Assembly (NCBI GenBank): GCA_963665075.1 | Contig: OY762063.1 | Coordinates: forward strand, 1,798,001-1,862,000 | DNA length: 64,000 nucleotides | Source of the DNA: JAPULR01 sp963665075 | Lineage (GTDB): Bacteria; Chloroflexota; Dehalococcoidia; Lucifugimonadales; GCA-2712585 | Direction: 5' to 3' | Shown: positions 1 to 7,950 of the stretch, in pieces | Position numbering within the stretch: position 1 is the stretch's first letter | Layout: every line of letters starts with the position of its first letter | The notes under the pieces: generated by a model | What the model saw: the letters and a program-made list of their open reading frames with translations, nothing else | What the model was told of the DNA's origin: nothing | Database searches by the model: none | Translations under genes and position numbers: made by a program

Positions 1-133
1 GGAAGCCGTCAAGCATCGGGGGATAATCCCGTCGGCGAAGGTGCGGCATCCGGCGGGGCCGATTGACGAGGTCACGCGGGGTGAGTTGATGCAGCTGATT
101 GAGGAGTTGCGGCCCTGGGAAGTGGGGGGATAG
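1..133 (+). CDS. C-terminal fragment of a DapA-like (dihydrodipicolinate synthase family) aldolase
   Basis: The window opens inside a reading frame (codons in phase from base 2) that runs to a TAG at 131-133. The 43 residues visible include a pattern of the type K-x(2)-G-[IL]-x(6)-VRxPxGP followed by a helix ELMQLIEELR, which resembles the end of DapA/N-acetylneuraminate lyase family TIM-barrel aldolases. The catalytic lysine and substrate residues lie upstream of the window, so the substrate cannot be told. The family assignment rests on a short tail only. Confidence 0.5.
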   Translation, partial: EAVKHRGIIPSAKVRHPAGPIDEVTRGELMQLIEELRPWEVGG

Positions 134-250
134 GGGATGGGGATGAGGAAGGGAGAAGATGGATTCCCGCCTGCGCGGGAATGACGGAGTGGTGGTTGGA
201 GGACGCTCGTCTGCTCGACCATTCGACAAGCTCAGCAACTGTCTTAAACG
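134..250. repeat. Intergenic copies of two dispersed repeats
   Basis: This gap holds a hairpin-forming unit (ATTCCCGCC-TGCG-CGGGAATGACGG, about 163-187) and a TTCGACAAGCTCAG unit (about 223-238). Both recur many times in intergenic DNA of this window, for example near 10.9, 11.9, 12.3, 27.5, 53.7 and 59.2 kb. They look like REP-type short palindromes. The IS110 gene begins immediately downstream, so this may be the 3' junction of that element. Confidence 0.6.
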
Positions 251-1204
251 TCAAGAGATCTGGCGGACGGGGGCGGGGTTCCAGGTCTGGCCATGCTTGA
301 GCATGGAATTGAGGATTACGATGAGCTTGCGCATGCAAGCGGTGAGGGCGACCTTTTTGGGCTTGCCGGCGTGGCAGAGACGGGCATAGAACTCCTTTAT
401 GTGGGGGTTGTGGCGGGTGGCGACGAGGGCGGCCATGTAGAGGGGGTTTCTGACCTGCCTGCGGCCGCCCCAGACGCTGCGCTTGCCCCTGAGGGAGCCG
501 CTATCGCGGTTGAAAGGAGCGACGCCGACGAGGGCGGCGATCTGACCTCTGTGGAGTTCTCCGAGTTCGGGGAGTTCGGCCAAGAGAGTCGAGGAGAGGA
601 CAGGCCCCACGCCCGGGGTGGAGCGGAGCAGGTCGTCTTTGGCCTGCCAGTCGGGTCTGGATGCCAACCACTGGGCCATTTCCTTGTCCAGGGAGTCCAG
701 GCTGTCTTGGAGCCATTGTATGTGGCTTTCCAGATGGGGACGGACCTGGGCGGTGGCGGTGCGGAGCCGGTTGCGCTCCTGGGTGAGCATCTCCGAAATC
801 TGGCGGCGTCTGGCAACCATGGCGCGGAGTTCGCGGGTGGCGTCGTCGGGCAGAGGGCGGGGTTCCGGGGTAGTGGCTTCGGCAAAGCGGGCGAGGGTGC
901 GAGCATCGAGGGCGTCCGTCTTGGCCAACTGTCCCACGGACCTGGCGAAGTCTCGCACCTTTCTGGGGTTGACTACGGACATGGGCACGTCGGAAGCCGT
1001 CAACTCGTATGCCAGGGGGAGTTCCAGTCCTCCGGTGGCCTCCATCACCACCAGTTGAGGGGACAACTTGCTGAGACGCTTCGCGAGGGCCGCTATGGCT
1101 GGGAACTCGTTGGCGCAGTGCCACGCCTCTCCCGTGGGACGCACGAACACGTCCAACCTTTTGGCGGACACGTCTATGCCTATGAACAACTTGTGCGCTT
1201 CCAT
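251..1204 (-). mobile_element. IS110-family transposase (DEDD type), apparently intact
   Basis: A 317-residue protein that would catalyse insertion-sequence transposition. The N-terminal RuvC-like domain shows FIGIDVSAKRLDV (D), VVMEATGG (E) and KTDALDARTLA (D, D), the DEDD set. The C-terminal domain has STPGVGPVLSSTLLAELPEL and the RGKRSVWGGRRQVRN region of the IS110 Tnp domain. Length is normal for the family and no frameshift is visible. The ATG at 1204 is preferred because it follows GGAGGAAAGGAT; the frame stays open upstream to about 1735 only because it is antisense to the next gene. The family is guided by a bridge RNA encoded in a noncoding end, here most likely the upstream flank. 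Confidence 0.93.
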
Positions 1205-1424
1205 ATCCTTTCCTCCCTTGATACTATTGTTGCCTGCTCCGACCCGGCCTTGCACGATTCGGACTCCAAGGGTCCATTTAACTGTTCGGGTTCTGGGCTG
1301 GCGGGACGTGACGGTCAAGCTGAGCTCCGGTATCTGATACCCAGGGTGATCCGACCTGTCACGTCCTCTCTCACAAAGATACAAGGGTGAGCGGGGGGTG
1401 GACGTGGTTAAACCGGGATGACGT
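1205..1424 (-). ncRNA. Noncoding flank of the IS110 element, candidate bridge-RNA region
   Basis: The 220 bp between the transposase start and the next gene contain no convincing gene. IS110-group elements carry a structured bridge RNA in the noncoding end upstream of the transposase. Read on the minus strand, this flank has several inverted repeats, including the palindrome GGTATC-T-GATACC at 1329-1341. RNA boundaries and guide loops cannot be set by eye; the placement is an inference from family biology. Confidence 0.4.
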
Positions 1425-2351
1425 ATGGGGGTGGGTATGAGTGACCGGGGGTTGGAGGGGCAGCTGGCGGAGATGGAGCGCTTCGCCGTGGGAATTACCC
1501 GCCAGGCGGGGGGGATTCTGCTGGAGCAGTTTCGGAAGCCTCTGATAGTCGAGTACAAGTCGAAGGGCAACACCAACCCCGTCACCGACGCGGACCGTCG
1601 CAGCGAGGAGTTCCTGCGGGAAGCGATACTGAAGGAGTACCCGAACCACGGGGTGCTGGCGGAGGAAGGCTCGCAGGTGGACGCGAAGGCGTCGGACTTC
1701 GTCTGGGTGTTGGACCCCCTGGACGGCACTGTCAACTATCTGAACGGGCTGCCGGTGTTCGGGGTTTCGGTAGGGGCGCTGCACAGGGGGGAGCCGGTTC
1801 TGGGGTGCATCTTCACGCCTTCGCCCACTCGTAGCGACGGCAGCGTCTACCACGCCAGGAGGGGGAACGGAGCCTTTCGGGACGGGGAGAGCATCCATGT
1901 ATACGAGGCGGACAGCCCGCAACGGGGGAAGATTACCGTGTTTCCGTGGTCCTTCGCTGACCTGTACCAGCAGAAGAAAGGGCTGAAAGGACGCATCGGC
2001 GAGCTTAGGAGTCCCGGCAGCGTGGCCTACGAGTTGGCTATGACGGCAAGCGGGGTCATCCAGTACGCCATCTTTACCAGCCCGTGGGTGTGGGACGTGG
2101 CGGGGGGAATAACGCTGGTGACGGAGGCGGGAGGCTCCGCGCTGTTTCGTCAAAGGGGCGGCGGGGACTGGGGCGAGTTTCGTCGGTTCGCGACGCCGGA
2201 AGGGGATGGCCTGGACGCCGAGGGGTTGAAGAAGTGGAGGTCGTCGTGGGTTTTCGGAGGGACGGCGATGGCGCGGTACGTGACGAAGCACTTGCGGCCC
2301 CGGTCGCGTTTGTCTCGCAAGTTGGCGCGGATGAGGCGGCGGTGGTTGTGA
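1425..2351 (+). CDS. Inositol monophosphatase family protein
   Basis: A 308-residue Mg2+-dependent phosphatase of the IMPase/SuhB fold, expected to hydrolyse inositol-1-phosphate or a related sugar or nucleotide phosphate in the cytoplasm. Visible signature: metal-binding LAEEG (about 79-82), DPLDGT (97-102) and, near the C-terminus, WVWDVAGG. All three metal-site motifs are present, so it should be active. Length is slightly above the usual 260-280. An alternative ATG at 1437 is equally well placed behind a G-rich stretch. It stands alone between an IS element and the minD leader. Substrate cannot be assigned from sequence alone. Confidence 0.9.
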   Translation: MGVGMSDRGLEGQLAEMERFAVGITRQAGGILLEQFRKPLIVEYKSKGNTNPVTDADRRSEEFLREAILKEYPNHGVLAEEGSQVDAKASDFVWVLDPLDGTVNYLNGLPVFGVSVGALHRGEPVLGCIFTPSPTRSDGSVYHARRGNGAFRDGESIHVYEADSPQRGKITVFPWSFADLYQQKKGLKGRIGELRSPGSVAYELAMTASGVIQYAIFTSPWVWDVAGGITLVTEAGGSALFRQRGGGDWGEFRRFATPEGDGLDAEGLKKWRSSWVFGGTAMARYVTKHLRPRSRLSRKLARMRRRWL

Positions 2352-2816
2352 GGCGGGTTTTGGGCGGTGGGGAGACGGGAGCGTTTCGGGCAAGGATTTA
2401 ACCTGTTTTTGCGGTTGCATGCCCTGGATTTTGACTGCAAGTCGTATCGGATTTTATTGACAATAATGGGCGTGAATTCACGATAATTTACCCTAGCGAA
2501 AAGTAGCGGAAACCCCTCTGAAAATTGGCGGCGAGGGGGACGCGTCTTGAAGCGATTAACAGACGGGAAACGGGGAAGTCAAGTAAACGTGCGGAATGAG
2601 ATTGCGGGAGGTTGCACAAGCGGTCGGTCCGCTTGCAGCTCCTTAATCGTCGCCGGAAGCCGGATGTAAACCACCAAGGACGCACTTATTACGTCCCATT
2701 TATTCGGGGCGGCCGCGTGTGGAATAGCACACGCAAGAGGAACCAATAACCGGCAGACGACGGCGCTTGCATCTTCCTTTCCGCATCCATGCTCAAATGA
2801 GGAAGGAGAACTGAAC
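2352..2816 (+). promoter_or_regulatory. Long minD leader with candidate promoter and hairpins
   Basis: This 465-bp gap holds no convincing gene. A TTGACA (2457-2462) and a GATAAT (2482-2487), 19 bp apart, form a plausible sigma70-type promoter, leaving a leader of about 320 nt. Within it are AAGCGG-TCGGT-CCGCTT (near 2617-2633), GCGTGTG-GAATAG-CACACGC (near 2713-2732) and CTTCCT pairing with AGGAAG, the last overlapping the minD ribosome-binding site. The arrangement could be a regulated 5'UTR, but no known riboswitch motif was recognised. Confidence 0.4.
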
Positions 2817-3635
2817 ATGCAAGGCGAGGTATACGTTGTCAACTCGGGCAAGGGCGGCGTGGGCAAGACCACGGCCACTGCCAACATAGGGTCGGCCCTT
2901 TCCCTCAGGGGAAAGCGGGTCGTTCTCATCGACGCCGACATCGGCTTGAGAAACCTGGACGTCATCATGGGCCTGGAAAACCGGATCGTCTACGACCTGG
3001 TGCAGGTCATAGAAGGCGTTTGCCAGGTGCAGCAGGCGATGATTCGGGACAAGCTGACGGAGAACCTGTACGTGATTCCCGCCGCGCAGACGCGGGACAA
3101 GGAGGCGGTGACGGCGGAGCAGGTTAAGGAGTTGTGCGACAAGCTGAGGGAAGACTTCGACTACATCTTCATCGACTCGCCCGCCGGCATCGAGCAGGGG
3201 TTCAAGAACGCGATGGGCGCGGCGGACAAGGCTATCGTGGTGACAACGCCGGACGTGGCGGCGATTCGCGACGCCGACCGGGTAATCGGGTTCATCGAAG
3301 CGGCGGGGCTAACGAAGCCGCAACTGGTAATCAATCGAGTACGCCCCGGCATGGTGCGCCGCGGCGACATGATGACGACGGAAGACATTTTAGACCTCCT
3401 CTCCGTTCCTCTGCTGGGCATCGTGCCGGAGGACGAGCACATCGTGGTGTCGGGCAACCGGGGCGTGCCGGTGGTGCACGACAGCAAGTCGAGCGCCGGC
3501 GAGGCTTTTCGCCGGGTGGCGGCCCGGATTGAGGGAGAGGACGTCCCCATGCTCAAGCTGGAGGTAAACTATGGCATCTTCACGTGGATCAAAAGGATGG
3601 TGGGGTTCAAGGGACCAGTGGGCGCCAAGGTTTGA
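2817..3635 (+). CDS. minD: Septum site-determining ATPase MinD
   Basis: A 272-residue ParA/MinD-type ATPase that directs division-site placement at the membrane. It has the deviant Walker A GKGGVGKTT (residues 11-19) with the signature lysine, switch motif LIDADIGLRNLD, and the MinD pattern IMGLENRIVYDLV. The C-terminus FTWIKRMVGF forms the amphipathic membrane-targeting helix expected of MinD, followed by a short tail. The ATG follows AAGGAG at good spacing. Its 3' end overlaps the next gene, a MinE-like protein, by 65 bp, suggesting translational coupling. No minC lies next to it. Confidence 0.95.
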   Translation: MQGEVYVVNSGKGGVGKTTATANIGSALSLRGKRVVLIDADIGLRNLDVIMGLENRIVYDLVQVIEGVCQVQQAMIRDKLTENLYVIPAAQTRDKEAVTAEQVKELCDKLREDFDYIFIDSPAGIEQGFKNAMGAADKAIVVTTPDVAAIRDADRVIGFIEAAGLTKPQLVINRVRPGMVRRGDMMTTEDILDLLSVPLLGIVPEDEHIVVSGNRGVPVVHDSKSSAGEAFRRVAARIEGEDVPMLKLEVNYGIFTWIKRMVGFKGPVGAKV

Positions 3636-4275
3636 AGCGCTGAAGGACCTGGTCAAGAAGCAGCAACCCGCCATCGACGGTCTGAAGGAGATGGCCAGGA
3701 AAGCTCCCTCCATCGCGGACTTGCGGGAGAAGGTAAAGCAGTCAAAGGCCCTGGACAACGTGGGTGGGATGGTCAAGCAGGTCTTCGAGAAGAAGGAGGC
3801 CAGCCGGGAGAACGCTCACAGTCGGCTGAAGGCGGTGATGCTTCAGGACAGGACTACGATGACCGCGGAGGCGCTGGTGGACTTGCGGAACCACATCATC
3901 GTGCTGCTGGCGAACTACGTTTCGGTGGACCGGCGACGGTTGGAGATGGACATCAAGCAGTCCGGGGAGTCGCTGGTGCTGACGGCCAACGTGCGGGTGG
4001 ACCTGGAGCCGCAGGAGTTCAACGTGGGCGGGGAAGGAGAATTCGAGGAGCGGGATTGGCTGCTTTCTCCCAAGCGGACGGCGGCGCTGCGCCGGGACCT
4101 GATGGACACGGTTGGCAGCTACATGCCCATCTATCCCGATTCGGCAGAGGTGCGGGAGGAGCACTTCAGCGCCTACGTGATGGTGTACACGAGCTTGAGG
4201 ATAGCGGACGGGGTGGGGTTCGACGAGAAGGCGGAGCGGGAGATGGCGGCGAGCTTCCTGTCGGGGGATTTTTAG
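3571..4275 (+). CDS. minE: MinE-like cell division topological specificity factor with N- and C-terminal extensions
   Basis: A 234-residue protein whose middle (about 67-145) resembles MinE: MVKQVFEKK, then SRENAHSRLKAVML, a helix with DLRNHIIVLLANYV and a strand SLVLTANVRVDL. In MinE these correspond to the membrane/contact helix and the dimerisation beta-alpha fold that stimulates MinD ATPase. Typical MinE is about 85-90 residues; here a charged 66-residue N-terminal segment and a roughly 90-residue C-terminal domain (IYPDSAEVREEHFSAYVMVY) are added. The start at 3571 is supported by GGAGGTAAACT just upstream, inside minD. The pairing with minD makes the call much stronger than the sequence alone. 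Confidence 0.75.
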   Translation: MASSRGSKGWWGSRDQWAPRFEALKDLVKKQQPAIDGLKEMARKAPSIADLREKVKQSKALDNVGGMVKQVFEKKEASRENAHSRLKAVMLQDRTTMTAEALVDLRNHIIVLLANYVSVDRRRLEMDIKQSGESLVLTANVRVDLEPQEFNVGGEGEFEERDWLLSPKRTAALRRDLMDTVGSYMPIYPDSAEVREEHFSAYVMVYTSLRIADGVGFDEKAEREMAASFLSGDF

Positions 4276-4355
4276 GAGGGCGGGGAAGTGTGCCCACGAG
4301 GGACGCCCCTACGGGATGTTGAGGGGTAGAAAGGTAGGAGGATAGGGAAAGGGCG

Positions 4356-4847
4356 TTAGTCGATTGTGCCGTTGGGCGGCGATTCGGTGAAGGGTTCGCC
4401 GCGGGATTCGGCGTCTTCCTTGCGGGCGAGCCAGTCCTGCCAGAGGCTGCGCTCTTCGGCGCGGGCTTTGGCGATGGCTTCGCGTCCTTCGTTACGGCCT
4501 TGCTGCAAGCCCTGTTCCAGACCTTGTTCGCGGGCCGCTTCCAGTTGTTTTTTGTGGCGCTTGTCCATCCATTGTTTGATGCCGTGGGCCAGTACCATGC
4601 CTGTCCTCCATGTTTCCACGAGGGCGAAGGCGGTGATGCCGGACGTCATTCCCGCCACGCCGAGACGTGCGAAGATGTTGGATATGGTTGTTATTATATC
4701 CTGTTGGGCGCGGATTTCTCCAGCGATTACGAAGCCGCCGCCGATGATGTAGAGGATGAGGAAGATGCCGAAGTACCAGTATCTGGCGGCGGCGACGATG
4801 CTCCAAATGGTTTCTCTTGGCTCCGGGGACGGGTTTGCGTCTACTAT
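4356..4847 (-). CDS. Small membrane-anchored coiled-coil protein, apparent ATA start
   Basis: About 163 residues of unknown function. An N-terminal membrane helix (YFGIFLILYIIGGGFVIAG) is followed by a second hydrophobic stretch, a charged coiled coil (KKQLEAAREQGLEQGLQQG) and the tail WLARKEDAESRGEPFTESPP. No ATG, GTG or TTG starts the full frame; the only codon with a proper ribosome site is an ATA at 4847, preceded by GAGGAGGCTACC. An ATG start at 4658 would drop the first membrane helix. The tail closely matches that of the proteins at 25700 and 26124, so these form a family in this genome. Confidence 0.6.
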   Translation of the reverse strand: MVDANPSPEPRETIWSIVAAARYWYFGIFLILYIIGGGFVIAGEIRAQQDIITTISNIFARLGVAGMTSGITAFALVETWRTGMVLAHGIKQWMDKRHKKQLEAAREQGLEQGLQQGRNEGREAIAKARAEERSLWQDWLARKEDAESRGEPFTESPPNGTID

Positions 4848-4932
4848 GGTAGCCTCCTCGTGAGGGTGATGATTGTGGGGGTCAAGTATACAGGAATGAG
4901 GGGGCTTTCATCCTCTAACCGCCTGCCCTTCT

Positions 4933-4960
4933 GTAGGAGCGACCGGCCGGTCGCCCCTAC
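4933..4960. repeat. 28-bp palindromic dispersed repeat
   Basis: An inverted repeat GTAGGAGCGACCGG followed by CCGGTCGCCCCTAC. A perfect-palindrome copy lies at 59295-59322. Both are intergenic. A TTCGACAAGCTCAGG-type REP unit follows at about 4996-5025 in the same gap before the hydantoinase gene. Confidence 0.8.
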
Positions 4961-5075
4961 CCCGTTGTCGCTCATCCTGACCCCAATCCTATCCGCTCAT
5001 CCTGAGCTTGTCGAAGGGCGAAGGGTCGAGGGGGGGTGGGTTGAAGAGAGGGGCGTTGGGCGTTAGGATACGGGA

Positions 5076-6512
5076 ATGCTGGACTTGATTATTCGTGGAG
5101 GACAGGTGGTCACGCCGACGGGCGTGGGCCGGTGGGACGTGGCCGTTCAGGGAGAGAAGATAGTCGGCGTCGTGCTGCCCGGGTCGCTGGGGGACGAGGC
5201 GGTTGAGGTCATTGACGCGACGGGGAAGATTGTGATTCCCGGCGGGGTGGAGGCTCACACCCACGTGGGATTTCCCCATCGGGACAGAATATGGGGGAAC
5301 ACGACGACGGCGGGGCCGGAAGATCTGTCGCTGGCGGCGCTGTGGGGCGGGACGACTACGATGATGGACTTCGCCATCGCCACGCAGCCGGGGAGCGACG
5401 ACGTTCTGGCGGCGGTGGAGACCCACGCCGCCCTGTTTCCGGGGCGGATGTACATCGACTACTCCTTCCATTGCAGCTTCCACGGGCCTTCCACGACCAC
5501 CCGAAACATTCCGCGCATCAGGGAGCTTATCGACGCGGGGTTTCCCAGCATCAAGGTGTACACGACGAACCACGCGCCTCGTCCCAATCGTCCTATCACG
5601 ATGATCAGCACGGGGCAGCTGGTGTCCGTCATGGAGCAGGCGGCGGAGCACGGCGGCATCGTTGCGATTCACGCCGAGGACGACGAGGTCGTCCAGTGGA
5701 ATTACGAACTGGCGCGGGAGCAGGAGGAGTGGGCCTGGTACTATCTGCCCAAGATTCGGTCTAACCTGTCGGAGGACTTGGCGGTGCGGCGGGCCATCAC
5801 TGTCGCTGAGCACACAGGCGCGGCGATGTACATCGTCCACACAAGCGCAAGCGAGGGGGTCGAGGCCATCGCCGAATCGAGGGCGAAGGGGCATCCGGTG
5901 GACGGGGAGACGATTCTTCTCTACTGCTCCTTCAACTCGGAGAACTACAAGGAGCACGACGGGATGAAGTACCATACCTATCCGTCCACCAAGTCGGAGA
6001 CGGACAGGATGCGGCTGTGGGACGGGCTGCATCGGGGAGATTTGAACATTCTGGCCACGGACGCCATCGGGACGAGTTACGCCGACAAAATCAAGGGGCG
6101 GACGGTGGTGGACGTGCAGGGCGGCAACATCGGCATCGAGATTCGGATGGGCGTCGCCTATTCGGAAGGCGTGGTGAAGCAGGGGATGTCGCTGGAGCGA
6201 TACGCGGCGATTACTTCGACAAATCCGGCCAAGCTGCTGGGGTTCTATCCGCAGAAGGGGGCGATTGCGGCGGGCAGCGACGCGGACATCGTGGTTCTCG
6301 ACCCGAACGAGCGTAGGATTGTCTCGATGGAGGACCTGCACATAGGGGATTACAACCCGTGGGAGGGCTGGGAGGTGCAGGGCTGGCCGACGGCGGTGAC
6401 GCTGCGGGGCAAGGTGATGGTGAAGGACGGGCGGTTCATGGGGGACGCGAGCCACGGGCGGCTGATTCCGCGCAAGTTGAGTCAGGCGGTGTTGAAGGGG
6501 CCGATCACGTAG
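5076..6512 (+). CDS. Dihydropyrimidinase/D-hydantoinase family cyclic amidohydrolase
   Basis: A 478-residue TIM-barrel amidohydrolase expected to open cyclic diamides (dihydropyrimidines or hydantoins) using two metals. Metal and catalytic residues are visible: H61 and H63 in VEAHTHVG, the lysine K160 in FPSIKVYTTN likely carbamylated, H199 in VAIHAEDDE, H255 in YIVHTSASEG and D329 in LATDAIGT. Length is normal. It is followed by a PLP aminotransferase and a hydroxyacid-type dehydrogenase, consistent with a small catabolic cluster. The exact ring substrate cannot be read from sequence; allantoin-like substrates are possible but the active-site segment looks more like dihydropyrimidinase. Confidence 0.9.
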   Translation: MLDLIIRGGQVVTPTGVGRWDVAVQGEKIVGVVLPGSLGDEAVEVIDATGKIVIPGGVEAHTHVGFPHRDRIWGNTTTAGPEDLSLAALWGGTTTMMDFAIATQPGSDDVLAAVETHAALFPGRMYIDYSFHCSFHGPSTTTRNIPRIRELIDAGFPSIKVYTTNHAPRPNRPITMISTGQLVSVMEQAAEHGGIVAIHAEDDEVVQWNYELAREQEEWAWYYLPKIRSNLSEDLAVRRAITVAEHTGAAMYIVHTSASEGVEAIAESRAKGHPVDGETILLYCSFNSENYKEHDGMKYHTYPSTKSETDRMRLWDGLHRGDLNILATDAIGTSYADKIKGRTVVDVQGGNIGIEIRMGVAYSEGVVKQGMSLERYAAITSTNPAKLLGFYPQKGAIAAGSDADIVVLDPNERRIVSMEDLHIGDYNPWEGWEVQGWPTAVTLRGKVMVKDGRFMGDASHGRLIPRKLSQAVLKGPIT

Positions 6513-6682
6513 AGCGTCGTTTGGCTTTCCTTGACACTCCCAAACCTCGCTGATAGGCTGTTTTCAGCCCAACGCCCCACCAACCGAGAGCCACGAAGAT
6601 GGCCCAGGTGCGGCGTCATCCCCAAGTCCATGACGTAAGGCGGGGTGCGAACGGGCGCAAGGAAAACGCAAAGGGAGAGCAG

Positions 6683-7870
6683 ATGGTCCAGAATAGTTAT
6701 CCTGAGTTAAATATGCCGGCGAGGGTCCTTCTCAGCACCGGCCCGGTCAACGTGCATCCGAGGGTATACAAGGCGATGCAGACGCCCGTGGTGGGCTACG
6801 GGGAGGCGGTTTTCATTCCCGTCATCGACGGCATAGCCGCGATGCTCGCGGAGGTGTTTCAGACGAAGGAATCGCTGACGATGGCGCTGTCTGCGACGGG
6901 TTCGGCGGGGATCGAGGCGGGGATGGCGAGCGTGTTGGAGCCGGGAGACGTGGCGGTCATCGGCAACTACGGCTTCTTCTGCGAGCGGATGATTGAGATG
7001 GCGCGGCGTCAGGGCGCGGAAGTCGTCACCGTCGATGGCGAGTGGGCGAAGCCGTTGGACCCGTCGGCGATGGAGGCGGAACTGAGGAAGCACAAGTCGG
7101 TGAAGCTGGTCGGCATGGTGCACGCCGAGACTTCCACGGGAGTCAGCCAGCCGTTGGCTGAGGTGGCGCGGATGGCGAAGGAGCACGACGCTCTGATGTT
7201 CACCGACGCGGTTACGTCCTTCGGGGGCAGCGAGGTTTCGGTGGACGAGTGGGGGATAGACTACGTTTCGAGCGCGTCGCAGAAGTGCCTCAGCTGCCCG
7301 CCGGGGCTGGCGCCGGTGGCGGTCAGCCAGTCCGCGCTGGATGCGATGAATGGCAGGGACAATCCCCCGTCCACCTGGTATCTGAACATTCCGCAAATCG
7401 CGGAGTACTGGGGCAAGGATCACGTCTATCATCACACCGTGCCCATCAGCAGCCTGTACGCGCTGTACGAGGGGCTGCGGGTGGCGCTGGACGAGGGTTT
7501 GTCCGACCGGTACGAGCGACACCAGCGCAACGCAGCGGCTCTTCGCGCCGGGCTGGAGGCATTGGGGCTTGCCGTCATTTCCGACGAGAATCACAGGCTG
7601 GCCCAGATAACGCCCGTGGCGGTTCCCGAAGGGGTGGACGAGGCCAACGTGCGGGCGCGGCTGTCCGGCGATTATCTCATCGAAATCTCCCGCGGGCTGG
7701 GCCAGTTCGCCGGCAAGATATGGCGAGTCGGGCTGATGGGAGAGGCCAGCACGGGCGCGAACCTGCTGCTGCTGCTGTCCGCCTTGGAGGAGATTCTGCC
7801 GAAGGAAGGCTACGAAGTCCCCGCCGGGGCCGGAGTAGCCGCCGCAAGCAAGGCTCTCGCCGCTTCCTAG
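6683..7870 (+). CDS. Class V aminotransferase (alanine/serine-glyoxylate type)
   Basis: A 395-residue PLP enzyme of the fold-type I class V group that includes alanine-glyoxylate, serine-glyoxylate and ureidoglycine-glyoxylate aminotransferases. The family start LLSTGPVNVHPRVYKAM with PVVGYGEAVF is intact, the helix after SATGSAGIEAG and the DAVTSFGG cofactor aspartate are present, and K201 in SSASQKCLSCPPG is the Schiff-base lysine. The ATG at 6683 follows AGGGAGAGC; an upstream ATG at 6599 would add an unrelated basic segment. Its neighbours, a hydantoinase and a decarboxylating dehydrogenase, fit a nitrogen-compound degradation route, but the amino donor is unknown. Confidence 0.88.
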   Translation: MVQNSYPELNMPARVLLSTGPVNVHPRVYKAMQTPVVGYGEAVFIPVIDGIAAMLAEVFQTKESLTMALSATGSAGIEAGMASVLEPGDVAVIGNYGFFCERMIEMARRQGAEVVTVDGEWAKPLDPSAMEAELRKHKSVKLVGMVHAETSTGVSQPLAEVARMAKEHDALMFTDAVTSFGGSEVSVDEWGIDYVSSASQKCLSCPPGLAPVAVSQSALDAMNGRDNPPSTWYLNIPQIAEYWGKDHVYHHTVPISSLYALYEGLRVALDEGLSDRYERHQRNAAALRAGLEALGLAVISDENHRLAQITPVAVPEGVDEANVRARLSGDYLIEISRGLGQFAGKIWRVGLMGEASTGANLLLLLSALEEILPKEGYEVPAGAGVAAASKALAAS

Positions 7871-7950
7871 CGACCCAGGTTAACGTTTTCGCCACAAGGG
7901 GCGGGACGCCGTCCCTTGTCATCCGTCATTCGCGAGAATTGGAGCGTAGT

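Noticed and set aside
293..1390. Long plus-strand frame of 365 codons across the IS110 element
   Set aside because: It is the complement of the transposase gene, Gly/Val-rich without domain features; a GC-rich antisense frame.
4989..6455. 488-codon minus-strand frame opposite the hydantoinase
   Set aside because: Arg/Pro/His-rich translation typical of the antisense of a GC-rich gene; the plus-strand gene has all catalytic motifs.
7249..7950. N-terminal 234 codons joined in frame to the dehydrogenase
   Set aside because: They overlap the aminotransferase in another frame and have low-complexity composition; the dehydrogenase family starts at 7951 with a ribosome site.
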